16,758 nucleotides of DNA from an uncultured Lachnospiraceae bacterium (GTDB taxonomy: Bacteria; Bacillota; Clostridia; Lachnospirales; Lachnospiraceae): contig CACXFD010000020.1 in the NCBI GenBank assembly GCA_902766845.1, forward strand, positions 1 through 16,758. Direction: 5' to 3'. The notes below the pieces were generated by a model. The model was given only the letters and a program-made list of their open reading frames with translations. It was not told the origin of the DNA and made no database searches. A program made the position numbers and the translations under genes. Positions 5,726-13,410 of the stretch are shown here, one piece after another. Every line of letters begins with the position of its first letter. Positions within the stretch are counted from its first letter, which is position 1.

Positions 5726-6667
5726 ATGGAACTTTCTCTTTTTACCGAAGTGCGCCGCCGCGTTCTCGAGAACTGCGGCCGCGTCATCGTGGGCAAGGAC
5801 GATGCCGTCGAGCAGATCCTGATCTGCCTGATCGCGTCGGGCCACGTCCTGCTCGAGGACCTGCCGGGCACCGGCAAGACCATGCTGCTGCGCGCGTTCT
5901 CAAAGAGCATCGGAGGCTCGTTCCGCCGCATCCAGTTCACGCCGGACCTGATGCCGTCGGACCTGACCGGCATCCATTTCTATAACCAGAAGAGCGGGGA
6001 ATTCGAATTCCGGCCCGGCCCGCTGTTCGCGAACGTGATCCTCGCCGACGAGATCAACCGCGCGACGCCGCGCAGCCAGTCCGCCCTGCTCGAGGTCATG
6101 GAGGAGAAGCAGATCACCGTGGACGGCACCACGTTCCCGATGCAGGAGCCGTACATGGTCATGGCCACGCAGAACCCGGTCGAGAGCTTCGGCACGTTCC
6201 CGCTGCCCGAAGCGCAGATGGACCGTTTCTTCATGCGCCTGTCCCTCGGCTACATGACCCGCGAACAGGAGATCGGCGTGCTGCGGCGCGAGGATTCGAA
6301 GGTCCTGACCGCAGAGCTCTCTCAGGCCGTCACGACCGACGAGATCGCCCGGCTGCGCGCGGCGTACCCGGCCGTCTCGGTCAGCGACGACATCGCCGGC
6401 TACATCATGGACATCGTACAGGCCACGCGGGACAGCTCCCTGCTGACCTGCGGCGTCTCCACCCGCGGCAGTCTCGCGCTCTACCGCGCGAGCCAGATCT
6501 GCGCGGCGCTCACGGGCCGCGATTACGTGATCCCGGAAGATGTGAAGAAAGAAGCGCCGGCCGTGCTGCCGCACCGGCTCACGCTGATCACGGGAAGCCA
6601 TCTGAGCGCGGAGCAGCTGGTCCGCAACCTCCTGGACGAGGTCCCGGTCCCGCTGGAAAAGCTATGA
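5726..6667 (+). CDS. MoxR-family AAA+ ATPase
   Basis: 313 residues, the usual length for MoxR proteins, starting seven bases after AGGAGG. Seen: Walker A in EDLPGTGKT at 44-52, Walker B ILADEIN at 105-111, sensor-1 ATQNP at 147-151, then PLPEAQMDRF at 159-168, and a C-terminal lid domain (VSTRGSLALYRASQI, then DYVIPEDVKKEA). MoxR ATPases act as chaperone-like motors that mature or activate partner proteins, commonly encoded next to DUF58 and transglutaminase-type membrane proteins. Here the stop overlaps the ATG of the DUF58 gene (ATGA at 6664-6667), so translation is probably coupled. The client is not shown by the sequence; an envelope function is inferred from context. Confidence 0.93.
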   Translation: MELSLFTEVRRRVLENCGRVIVGKDDAVEQILICLIASGHVLLEDLPGTGKTMLLRAFSKSIGGSFRRIQFTPDLMPSDLTGIHFYNQKSGEFEFRPGPLFANVILADEINRATPRSQSALLEVMEEKQITVDGTTFPMQEPYMVMATQNPVESFGTFPLPEAQMDRFFMRLSLGYMTREQEIGVLRREDSKVLTAELSQAVTTDEIARLRAAYPAVSVSDDIAGYIMDIVQATRDSSLLTCGVSTRGSLALYRASQICAALTGRDYVIPEDVKKEAPAVLPHRLTLITGSHLSAEQLVRNLLDEVPVPLEKL

Positions 6668-7710
6668 TCCTCTTCGTGGTCATCTGCTCGCTGCTGATCA
6701 TCGGCCTGCTCGAGGCGCTGAGCCGGCGGGACGATGTGCGGCGCCTCCATATCACCTGCGAGCCCGACATGGACCTCGTGGCGCCGGACGAGATTCTGAC
6801 GCTGCGGTATACGGTCACCAACACGAGCCGTTTCCCGGTCCTCTACGTGAGTTTCGGGCTGCAGCTGTCGGACGCGGCGCAGGTGCGCGAGGACGCGGAC
6901 TGGACGCGCTGCCACGTCTATAAGGACTTCGTCGGCACGCGCGTGGACCATCGCTTCTACCTGCTGCCCGGCCACCGCTTTACCGGGCGCGTGCGGCTCT
7001 CCTTCCGCAAGCGCGGCGCCTTTGACCTCGGGACCTGCTACGTGGAGACCGGGGACCTGCTGGGCCTCTGGCCCGTCGTGCGGTCGCAGGATCTGCGCAA
7101 GCGCATCATCTGCACGTCCCGCACCTGTCCCGCGGAAGACATCCGCACCGTCGGCGGCCTCCTCGGAGACCTGTCCGTGCGGCGCTTCCTCCATGAAGAC
7201 CCGACCATGGTCATCGGCTATCACGACTATACCGGCCGGGAGCCCATGAAGCAGATCTCGTGGACGCGCACGGCGGCGTCCGGCCGTCTGACCGTCCGCA
7301 CCTGGGACCACACCGTGGACCGGAACGTGACCGTCCTCGTCAACATGGAAGCTACCTATCCGCGGATCTCGGAGCAGTGCCTGATGCTGACGCGGTCCGT
7401 CTGTGAAGAGCTCGAGCATCAGAAGATCCCCTACGCGGTCCGCTCGAACGGAGACCTGCAGTCCCTGCGGGAAGGACTCGGGCGCCCGCACCTGTTCTAT
7501 ATCCTTCGCAAGATCGGCCTGTCCCGTCTGACCGGCTACCGCGGCTTTCCGTCCCTTGTCGAGGAATGCGCCCGATACCGCCGCGGCGGAGAGAGCTACA
7601 TCGTGATCACGCCGGCCCTCTCCGAGGCCGGCCAGGCCGCCCTGTCCCGGCTGCAGGCCCTGTCGGACCTGCCGCTGTGCATGCTGTACGGAGAGGAGAA
7701 ACGCGCATGA
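6664..7710 (+). CDS. DUF58-domain protein, MoxR partner
   Basis: 348 residues. It opens with a hydrophobic membrane segment (about residues 1-20, ILFVVICSLLIIGLLEAL), followed by a beta-rich region with YTVTNTSRFPVLYV and a DUF58 core near 185-235: GREPMKQISWTRTAASGRL and then VRTWDHTVDRNVTVLVNM, the family's 'G(D/E)P.(K/R).I.W..(T/S)A..G.L.V(R/K)' pattern. The C-terminal region resembles a vWA-like fold with the DUF58 hallmark segment. The start codon overlaps the MoxR stop, and its own stop overlaps the next start (ATGA at 7707-7710). Role: membrane-anchored partner of the MoxR ATPase, exact function unknown. Confidence 0.88.
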   Translation: MILFVVICSLLIIGLLEALSRRDDVRRLHITCEPDMDLVAPDEILTLRYTVTNTSRFPVLYVSFGLQLSDAAQVREDADWTRCHVYKDFVGTRVDHRFYLLPGHRFTGRVRLSFRKRGAFDLGTCYVETGDLLGLWPVVRSQDLRKRIICTSRTCPAEDIRTVGGLLGDLSVRRFLHEDPTMVIGYHDYTGREPMKQISWTRTAASGRLTVRTWDHTVDRNVTVLVNMEATYPRISEQCLMLTRSVCEELEHQKIPYAVRSNGDLQSLREGLGRPHLFYILRKIGLSRLTGYRGFPSLVEECARYRRGGESYIVITPALSEAGQAALSRLQALSDLPLCMLYGEEKRA

Positions 7711-9035
7711 AAAAAACAGCTCCGACCCGCATCGCGGGAGATCTCTGTTTCTGTTTCGCGATCCTTAACGCCTTCCCGGCCTTCCGCCAATGGCAATTGC
7801 CGATGGCTGCCTTCGTGCTGGCCGCGTTCCTCGTCTCTCTGGCCGCAGTCCGTCTGGAGAACCGCGTTTTGCGGCTCCTGCTGGCCCTGCTGCCCGCCCT
7901 GTGCTTTATCGGCGTCCGGCCGCATCCGCTCCTGATCTTTCCGGCCCTCGCCTGGCTCTATCTGATCCTGGTCCTCACGATGGGCACGTTCGAGGTCCAT
8001 CTCTACAACTACCGCAACACCTATCTGGTCATGGCCGTGGTCTGCCTGTTCTTCGTCACGGCCAGCGCAGCCAATGCGACGCTGTTCCGCGGCGAGCTGA
8101 TCTCGCTCGACAGCCTCGTCTACCTCGCGCTGTTCCTGGTCCTCGGCGTGATCTCGATGCGCAGCATGCAGATGGGCGCTGCCATGGACCTGCGCTGGCG
8201 CCTGGCCAACGCGCTCTCGATCGTCGCAGCCCTGCTGCTGGCGGTCTCCGTCTCACTGGTCCTCTACGGCCTGATCGTGAAGAGCCTGCCGGTCGTCAGC
8301 TATCTCTTCGCTCCGCTCGGTCAGCTCCTGGTCTGGATCGTGAGCCTGTTCATCCGCAACGATCCCGCGGAGACCGCGCCCCTCACGCCGGAATACGGCG
8401 TTTCGGGCGTTCCGAGCAGCGCCCTGCTCGAGAGCGGCGCGGCTGAGACCGCGGAAGCGGCCGAGGAGGGCGGGCGTATGATCCGCTTCTTCTCGGACGA
8501 TGCGCTGACCGCGGGGGGCTGGATCGCGGTCGTCCTGCTGGCGGCCCTCGCGGTCTGGATCATCGTGCGGCTCGCGCGGCGCGGCTCCGCCCTGCCCCTT
8601 GCCGAAGACCTTGCGTACGACGACACCGAAGCCGGAAAACCGCGGCGCCGTCAGCGCGGCCGGAAAGAGCCGGCCCCGGCCGGCCCGGCCGAACAGGTCC
8701 GCCGCGTCTATCGTGACTACCTCGCTTTTCTGGAGGAAAACGGTCTCCGGCGCGAGGCGTCCGATACCTCGGAGCAGATCCTGAAGGAGTCGGAGCACCG
8801 CGCGGCGCTCGAGGTGAAACATGCCGGGACGGGAAGTGCCGCGGCGGGGAATGCCGGGACGGGAAGTGCCGCGGCGGCCGCGGCGGAGCCGTCCGGACAG
8901 ACGTCTTATGAAGCCCGGCTGCGGGAGATCTATCTCAAGGCCCGCTACAGCGAAGCCAGCGTCACCGCGCAAGACGCGGCCGAGGCCAAGGCTCTGCTGG
9001 ACGCCATCCGGCGCGGCCGGTCCGGGGAAAAATGA
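7707..9035 (+). CDS. Multi-pass membrane protein with C-terminal DUF4129-like domain, no transglutaminase core
   Basis: 442 residues, taken from ATG 7707 (MKKTAPTRIAG), which overlaps the DUF58 stop and follows GGAGAGGAG. Residues about 10-225 are a run of hydrophobic helices. A loop follows, then a further membrane helix near 275-292 (GGWIAVVLLAALAVWIIVRLA). The cytoplasmic tail has a basic linker (KPRRRQRGRK) and a DUF4129-like domain: QVRRVYRDYLAFLEENGLRR with SDTSEQIL, then LREIYLKARYSE and AEAKALLDAIRR. In related operons the third gene usually encodes a TgpA-type protein with a transglutaminase domain between the helices and DUF4129; that domain is missing here. An Ala/Gly-rich repeat is inserted inside the DUF4129-like domain (see 8821-8877). 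Confidence 0.8.
   Translation: MKKTAPTRIAGDLCFCFAILNAFPAFRQWQLPMAAFVLAAFLVSLAAVRLENRVLRLLLALLPALCFIGVRPHPLLIFPALAWLYLILVLTMGTFEVHLYNYRNTYLVMAVVCLFFVTASAANATLFRGELISLDSLVYLALFLVLGVISMRSMQMGAAMDLRWRLANALSIVAALLLAVSVSLVLYGLIVKSLPVVSYLFAPLGQLLVWIVSLFIRNDPAETAPLTPEYGVSGVPSSALLESGAAETAEAAEEGGRMIRFFSDDALTAGGWIAVVLLAALAVWIIVRLARRGSALPLAEDLAYDDTEAGKPRRRQRGRKEPAPAGPAEQVRRVYRDYLAFLEENGLRREASDTSEQILKESEHRAALEVKHAGTGSAAAGNAGTGSAAAAAAEPSGQTSYEARLREIYLKARYSEASVTAQDAAEAKALLDAIRRGRSGEK
8821..8877 (+). repeat. 30-bp in-frame tandem duplication inside the DUF4129-like domain
   Basis: Copies start at 8821 and 8851 and share 27 identical consecutive bases (8821-8847 and 8851-8877). They encode HAGTGSAAAG followed by NAGTGSAAAA. 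The repeat lies between the first helices of the DUF4129-like domain (SDTSEQIL) and its last (LREIYLKARY), so it lengthens a loop. The near-identity suggests a recent slippage or duplication event. Confidence 0.85.
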
Positions 9036-9053
9036 CCGCACTCGAGCATGAAT

Positions 9054-9100
9054 AAAAGCCGGGAGGGCGGCCCCGAAGCGGGCCGTCCTCCCGGCTTTTT
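9054..9100. terminator. Bidirectional intrinsic terminator shared by the DUF4129 gene and the carbohydrate-binding lipoprotein gene
   Basis: A 17-bp stem (9057-9073 with 9080-9096, one G-T wobble, 6-nt loop) is flanked by TTTTT on the right and by AAAA on the left, so it has a U-run in both directions. It lies 21 bp after the DUF4129 stop. On the minus strand it is about 20 bp after the TAA at 9117 but about 140 bp after the TGA at 9234. Confidence 0.88.
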
Positions 9101-9116
9101 GCTGCTTTCCTTCTTC

Positions 9117-9233
9117 TTACATTCGGTCGTTCACGTCTATTTCCGGTCTGGCTCCGTCCAGTCCGCGGCCGTCTCCGTTGAAGCCGCCTCCGCGTCCTTC
9201 ATCGCAGTGCCGGCCCGCCCGCTGCTTACCGGC
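9117..9233 (-). pseudogene. Open C-terminal tail continuing in frame past the TGA of the carbohydrate-binding protein
   Basis: In the same frame as the lipoprotein gene, 38 sense codons follow its TGA (9236-9234) before a TAA at 9119-9117. The tail reads AGKQRAGRHCDEGRGGGFNG and then DGRGLDGARPEIDVNDRM, a Gly/Arg/Asp-rich sequence that continues the style of the Gly-rich end before the stop. 26 of its 38 codons end in G or C. The terminator sits where it should for a gene ending at 9117. This suggests a nonsense change (for example CGA or GGA to TGA) or a base-calling error. Other genes here use TGA as a normal stop, so a changed genetic code is unlikely. Confidence 0.5.
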
Positions 9234-11549
9234 TCACCGCCGACCGCCGCCCTGACTGCGGCCGCCCTGGCCGCCTCCGCCAAAGCCGCCTCCGCCGAAG
9301 CCGCCTCCGCCGAAGCCGCCCATGCCGCCGGACCCTTCGGTCTGCGAGGACTGGGTCCAGGTATAGACGCTGCTGCCGTCACGGCTCAGCGTATAGCTGC
9401 CGCCCTGGCTCAGCTTCTCGGAACTGATCCAGCCGTTCTGGTACGTCCCGTCTACGGTGAATTCCACCAGGACGTTCCCGCCGGCGTCCGTGACCTGATA
9501 CGTCCCGGCAGAAAAGCTCTGCCCGCTCATCACGACCGTGCAGCAGGCGCCGGTCCCCGAGGGCACCTCGCAGATGCCGCCCAGCGCGATGATGGTCCCT
9601 CCCGTCACGCTGACCGATCCGTCCACATCCACGGATCCGGCCATGCCGCCGCTCGTGGAGCCGCCCTGCACCAGGACCAGTCCGCCGGTCTGCTGGTAAT
9701 TGCCGTTGGAGTCGATGCCGTCGGTATCGCCGGAGCGCGTCGTCACGGTCAGGGTCCCGCCCGTGACCAGCACGAGAGGCGTCGCGGAACCGGAGCAGGC
9801 GTTCACGCCGTCATCGAGGGCGTAGATCTTTGTCACGCCGCCGCTCACTTTCACGACGTTGCCTTCCAGACCTTCATACGACGTCAGGATGTTCACGGTC
9901 CCGTCCGTGATCTCGACGGTGCCGTCCGCGTGGATGCCGTCGTCCCCGGTCGAGAGCGTCAGCGTGCCGCCCGCGACCGAGATGTTTCCGGCGCCCGCGG
10001 CGCCGTTCTCAAGTGCGGTGCCCCCGTTCGCGTGGACCGCGTCGTCGGTGCTCTGCACAGTGATGGTGCCGTCGTAGATGCGGATCTCGTTGTCCGCCTT
10101 GATGCCCTTGGCGGACGAGGTGGAACCGGAGCCGCTCTCCGTGCTCAGCGAGACATAGTCGCCGGACAGGGAACTGCCGGACGCGTCGGTGATCAGGTAG
10201 GCGTTCATCGAGCTGTTGACCGCGCCGCCGTTCGTGGAGGCCGCGTAGTCGCCGGACGTCACGTCCTGCGATGTGAACGCGCAGTAGGCCACGTTCTCAT
10301 AGCCGGACGGAGCGTCGATCTTCAGCGCATAGTAGGTGCTGCGGCCGCTGTAGCAGTCCATCGCGTACTCGGCGCTGACCCAGACGCCGTCCGAGACGTC
10401 ATCGTTATAGTAGCAGGCCCCGAAGGCCGCATAGGACTGATAGAGGGACGGCGTTACGATCAGATAGGCCATCGCTGCGGACGTGCCGGTCTCGTCGCCG
10501 GTGTACGGGGAATAGCTGTCCGTATAGATGTTGACGGCCGCGTTCCCCTTGGAGATCTCCACGTCATAGGCGGCGCTGATGCCGTCGCCGGCCGCGTAGA
10601 TGTCCAGGACGCCCCCGGAGATCGTGACGGTGCCGCGCTGGTTCCCCTTGGAGGAAACGTCCGTATTCTCGGTCTCGATGCCGTCGCCTCCGGTCGAGAT
10701 CACGGTCAGCTGGCCGGATTCGACGGTCACGGAATCGTTGCCCTTGAGCGCGTTGTTCGGAGCCGTCACCTTCAGCGTGATCTCCTTCACGGTCAGATCC
10801 TTGGTCGTGTGGATCCCGTTGTTGTACGAGGCGGTCACCACGAGGGATCCGGTGCCGGCCAGGACCAGATCGCATTTCGCGTAGACGGCGCCGGCCGCGT
10901 CGCCGGACGCGTCCGCGGAGCGGAGCGCCCGCGCGTCGTTGATCTCGTTATAGGTGCCGGCCGCCGCGGTGACCGTGACCTTGTCGGCGTCGATCACGCG
11001 GATCGGCGCGTCGGTGGTGCAGGTGATCGAGGCGCCCGCCAGCACGATCTCGACCTTCTCATCCTCCGCGTCCACGACGATCTGTCCGTCCGCCAGCGCG
11101 CCGGTGAACGTATAGGTGCCGGCCGCGGTGATCGTAAAGACCGATCCTTCCTGCGTCACGCCGCCGTTCACGGTCGAAGTGACGGTCATGTCGCCGGTGA
11201 TCTCGGTCTTCCGGTCCGACGCGTCGGAGGCGTGCGCGGTCTCCGCATCCTGCGCCGCCTCTGTCTGCGCGGCGTCCGCGGTCTGTGACGCATCGGACGT
11301 CTGCGCCGCATCTGCGGCCGCGGTCACGGTCTGCTGCGCCGCGGTGCTGTCCGCCTTGCTTCCGGAACCGCCGCAGGCCGTCAGGGACAGCGCCAGCGCC
11401 AGAGCCAGCCCCAGGCAGAGAGAGCATCTGTACACGCGCTTCCTCCTGTTCTTCCCGGTCCGCACGGACGTCTCGTCCGCGAGCGCGGCAGTGTTCCGGT
11501 CTCTATTCATTTCCATGTTTCGTTCGGTGATCTTTTCGGTGGTCTTCAT
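9234..11549 (-). CDS. Cthe_2159-type carbohydrate-binding lipoprotein (PF14262-like), Gly-rich C terminus
   Basis: 771 residues from ATG 11549, behind AAAGGAGG at a good distance. Seen: an unusually long n-region (about 40 residues, ending KNRRKR), a hydrophobic stretch and a lipobox LTAC with the lipid-bearing Cys at 59. An Ala/Thr/Asp linker follows (about 65-120). Then come repeated beta-strand turns typical of a right-handed parallel beta-helix: ADGQIVVDAEDEKVEIVLAG, NNGIHTTKDLTVK, GGDGIETENTD, AGDGISAAYDVEI, DDGIHADGTVEI and DDGVNACSG. The GDGI turns are calcium-site-like. This matches the Cthe_2159 family, a surface protein reported to bind cellulose and pectin-type polysaccharides. The C terminus is a GGFGG repeat ending at a TGA, beyond which the frame stays open. 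It follows the MFS gene by 65 bp on the same strand. Role: surface polysaccharide binding; no catalytic residues recognised. Confidence 0.9.
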   Translation of the reverse strand: MKTTEKITERNMEMNRDRNTAALADETSVRTGKNRRKRVYRCSLCLGLALALALSLTACGGSGSKADSTAAQQTVTAAADAAQTSDASQTADAAQTEAAQDAETAHASDASDRKTEITGDMTVTSTVNGGVTQEGSVFTITAAGTYTFTGALADGQIVVDAEDEKVEIVLAGASITCTTDAPIRVIDADKVTVTAAAGTYNEINDARALRSADASGDAAGAVYAKCDLVLAGTGSLVVTASYNNGIHTTKDLTVKEITLKVTAPNNALKGNDSVTVESGQLTVISTGGDGIETENTDVSSKGNQRGTVTISGGVLDIYAAGDGISAAYDVEISKGNAAVNIYTDSYSPYTGDETGTSAAMAYLIVTPSLYQSYAAFGACYYNDDVSDGVWVSAEYAMDCYSGRSTYYALKIDAPSGYENVAYCAFTSQDVTSGDYAASTNGGAVNSSMNAYLITDASGSSLSGDYVSLSTESGSGSTSSAKGIKADNEIRIYDGTITVQSTDDAVHANGGTALENGAAGAGNISVAGGTLTLSTGDDGIHADGTVEITDGTVNILTSYEGLEGNVVKVSGGVTKIYALDDGVNACSGSATPLVLVTGGTLTVTTRSGDTDGIDSNGNYQQTGGLVLVQGGSTSGGMAGSVDVDGSVSVTGGTIIALGGICEVPSGTGACCTVVMSGQSFSAGTYQVTDAGGNVLVEFTVDGTYQNGWISSEKLSQGGSYTLSRDGSSVYTWTQSSQTEGSGGMGGFGGGGFGGGGFGGGGQGGRSQGGGRR
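9271..9315 (-). repeat. Three 15-bp tandem repeats encoding the GGFGG tail
   Basis: Units at 9271-9285, 9286-9300 and 9301-9315 are near-identical (ccgcctccgccgaag on the plus strand, one substitution in the first) and encode the Gly-Gly-Phe-Gly-Gly repeat of the lipoprotein C terminus. A fourth, diverged unit follows. Such simple repeats are prone to slippage and length variation. Confidence 0.85.
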
Positions 11550-11575
11550 CGTCTGACCCTCCTTTCGATGGGGAC

Positions 11576-11610
11576 AGGATAACAGGCCATCCTGAAAGCA
11601 ACCTGAAAGC
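11576..11610 (-). promoter_or_regulatory. Candidate regulated promoter of the carbohydrate-binding lipoprotein gene
   Basis: Two exact copies of CCTGAAAGC (11591-11599 and 11602-11610) lie 11 bp apart, one helical turn. Reading leftward they are followed by an extended -10, TGTTATCCT, with TATCCT at 11581-11576. There is no good -35, and direct repeats with one-turn spacing in its place are typical of OmpR/PhoB-type response-regulator sites. If real, this gives the lipoprotein gene its own promoter with a leader of about 20 nt. No response-regulator gene is in the window. Confidence 0.4.
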
Positions 11611-11614
11611 TTCC

Positions 11615-12979
11615 TTACGCTTCTCTTTCGTAGATCGGCGCCACGTGCTTTTGGCCGCCTCCGATGAAGACCAGGGCCGCGCAGGCGCCCAGCAGTTCCA
11701 CGATCAGCAAGAGCAGGCGCGGACCGACCGCGTCCCCGAGAGCGCCGGCCGCGGCATTGCCGATCAGCACGCCGACCGTGTTCAGCATCTGGAACGCGCC
11801 GTTGAAGCGCCCCTTCTTCTCATCCGGCACATAGCTCTGCGTGGCCGAGATGCGGATCGTGTAGCTGGTGACGCTCGTCAGCCCGATGCACAGGCAGAAC
11901 GCCATCATGACCGGCACGGGCAGGAACAGGTACACGCCTTCCAAAAGCCCCAGCAGCACATAAACGCACAGTGTGATCTTATACCGGTGCCGGGCCGGGA
12001 GCTTATGCCGGTAATGCCAGGCGCCGCCGAGCATCCGGCCCAGATAGCTCATGCCCCAGACCAGGATGTAGATGAATTCCCCGTTCTCGAACGTCCGCTT
12101 GAAATACGGGAGCGTCAGCACCGACGAGACGCCTCCGACCAGCGACGAAAACAGGAAATAGACCGCGATCGCGAGCAGGCCCTTTTCCGACCGCAGGTAG
12201 GCAAAGCCCTCTCGGATGTCCCGCAGCATGCGGCGCGCGCCCTTCTGCGGGCCGCCGTCCGCCTCCGCGGCGGCGCGCTGCTTTTCGATGTAGGCCTCTT
12301 CGGCCCGGATCTGCGTCTCCATCACCGCCGCGATGACAAAGCACAGGCCGTTCAGCGCCAGCAGCGGCGCCATGCCGATGATCCGGTACAGCAGCGTGGA
12401 CACCGGCACCATGACTGACGTCAGCGTCTCGAGCACGCTTGCGACCGAGTAGGCTTTCGCGTAGTTCCCCTCGCTGATCAGCAGCGGATAGAAGCTGTCA
12501 TACGCGACCATGTACACGCTCGCGATGCTCCCGGTCACGAAGCAGAACAGCGCGAACAGCGGGAACGAGAACCATCCGGTGGACAGGGCCCACGCGACAG
12601 CGAGATAGATCCCGCCGGTCAAAAAGTCCAGCATCCAGATCGTCTTCTTGCGTGAAAAACGGTCCAGGATCGCGCCCGAAAAGATCGGCATGATCAGCTG
12701 CGGTACCGTGTACATGGCCATATAGATCGCGTACAGCAGCGTCGAATTCGTATAATCCAGGACCATCAGGCTCATCGCGAACCCCGCGAGGGAGTTCCCG
12801 AGCATCGAGACGACGCTCCCGAGCGTGATGATCGTAAAGTCCCGCGTCCAGAGCGGCTGCGCCGGCCCGCCTTTTCCGGCCGGCTGCCCCGCCGCGGACG
12901 CACTGTGCGCACCGCCTGCGAAGCCCGCTTCCTCCCCCGGCGCGGCCGCGCCGTGCGGCTCCATTCTGTTCTCTTCCAT
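11615..12979 (-). CDS. Major facilitator superfamily exporter (MefA/EntS-like MFS)
   Basis: 454 residues from ATG 12979 (MEENRMEPHG); an AGGTG sequence nine bases upstream is a modest ribosome binding site. Longer in-frame starts up to 13102 would encode a strong hairpin and are not favoured. After a variable Ala/Gly/Pro-rich N terminus (to about residue 45) come about twelve membrane helices: TIITLGSVVSMLGNSLAGFA, SGAILDRFSRKKTIW (MFS motif A between helices 2 and 3), a charged central loop (about 230-260, EKQRAAAEADGGPQKGARR), then a second six-helix half. The closest known style is drug or siderophore exporters of the MFS_3 group. Substrate unknown. The lipoprotein gene follows 65 bp downstream on the same strand. 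Confidence 0.85.
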   Translation of the reverse strand: MEENRMEPHGAAAPGEEAGFAGGAHSASAAGQPAGKGGPAQPLWTRDFTIITLGSVVSMLGNSLAGFAMSLMVLDYTNSTLLYAIYMAMYTVPQLIMPIFSGAILDRFSRKKTIWMLDFLTGGIYLAVAWALSTGWFSFPLFALFCFVTGSIASVYMVAYDSFYPLLISEGNYAKAYSVASVLETLTSVMVPVSTLLYRIIGMAPLLALNGLCFVIAAVMETQIRAEEAYIEKQRAAAEADGGPQKGARRMLRDIREGFAYLRSEKGLLAIAVYFLFSSLVGGVSSVLTLPYFKRTFENGEFIYILVWGMSYLGRMLGGAWHYRHKLPARHRYKITLCVYVLLGLLEGVYLFLPVPVMMAFCLCIGLTSVTSYTIRISATQSYVPDEKKGRFNGAFQMLNTVGVLIGNAAAGALGDAVGPRLLLLIVELLGACAALVFIGGGQKHVAPIYEREA

Positions 12980-13032
12980 ATCTTTCAGCACCTGCTTTCT
13001 GTCGGATGACGATGATGTCCTCTCCTTGCCGC

Positions 13033-13074
13033 AAAGAGGACCGTCCCGGCCTTTCGGCCGGGACGGTCCTCTTT
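13033..13074. terminator. Perfect 19-bp hairpin in the leader of the leftward MFS gene
   Basis: AAAGAGGACCGTCCCGGCC (13033-13051), loop TTTC, and its exact complement (13056-13074). The U-run is only three bases on either strand, so termination strength is uncertain. It lies 54 bp before the MFS start on the minus strand. It could be an attenuator of that gene or a stop for transcripts coming from the right. Confidence 0.6.
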
Positions 13075-13087
13075 CATCCAAACGTTC

Positions 13088-13106
13088 CCGCATGCAGCGC
13101 ATGCGG
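13088..13106 (-). other. 8-bp hairpin upstream of the MFS leader terminator
   Basis: CCGCATGC (13088-13095), loop AGC, GCATGCGG (13099-13106). It is only 13 bp from the 19-bp hairpin, making a two-hairpin leader on the minus strand. No U-tract follows. Confidence 0.45.
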
Positions 13107-13149
13107 ACAAATGCCGCAAATCGCTTACGGGCGCACGACGCCGGGGCAT

Positions 13150-13405
13150 AAAAAAGCCCGACGGCTTCTGTGCCGGATGACAGTATGACCGGTCCGGTCT
13201 GAAACGGCGCGGGAGATCACAGGCTCCCCACGGCGGGCAGCCCTGCTTCCTGTTCCTGCTCCTGTGTCAGATACGAACGATGTTGGTCATTTCGTCACCC
13301 GGTACGCCTTCGGTGCGCCTTTCTGAACTTATCTCGAAGATGCGGCGGTCTTCCGGAATTCCCCGCGCGGCCGCCCGGCCGCATCCGTTTCCGAATATCC
13401 GCCGC
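13150..13405 (-). ncRNA. Candidate structured RNA or leader transcript, about 255 nt
   Basis: A good leftward promoter (13411-13439) would start transcription near 13405. The first seven bases, GCGGCGG (13405-13399), pair with CCGCCGC (13348-13342), enclosing a nested hairpin GCGGCC/GGCCGC (13367-13382). Transcription could end at a short hairpin, AAGCC-CGAC-GGCTT on the plus strand (13154-13167), followed on the minus strand by a run of six T. It matches no riboswitch, SRP, tmRNA or RNase P consensus that I could recall. It may instead be only the far upstream leader of the MFS gene. Confidence 0.25.
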
Positions 13406-13410
13406 GAGGT

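Noticed and set aside
9234..9236. TGA in the lipoprotein gene read as a recoded amino acid (selenocysteine or glycine).
   Set aside because: MoxR, DUF58, DUF4129 and pduL genes in the same window all end properly at TGA, and no selenocysteine insertion hairpin was evident directly after it.
9048..11288. A 746-codon open frame on the plus strand, opposite the carbohydrate-binding lipoprotein gene.
   Set aside because: It arises from high GC content and the repetitive opposite gene; it is rich in Arg, Ala, Gly, Val and His with no domain, while the minus frame has a lipobox, ribosome binding site and clear beta-helix repeats.
13200..13300. A GGAACAGGAAGCAGG stretch on the minus strand that recalls the SRP RNA apical loop.
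   Set aside because: The diagnostic CCGGAAGG tetraloop context and its pairing partners are absent.
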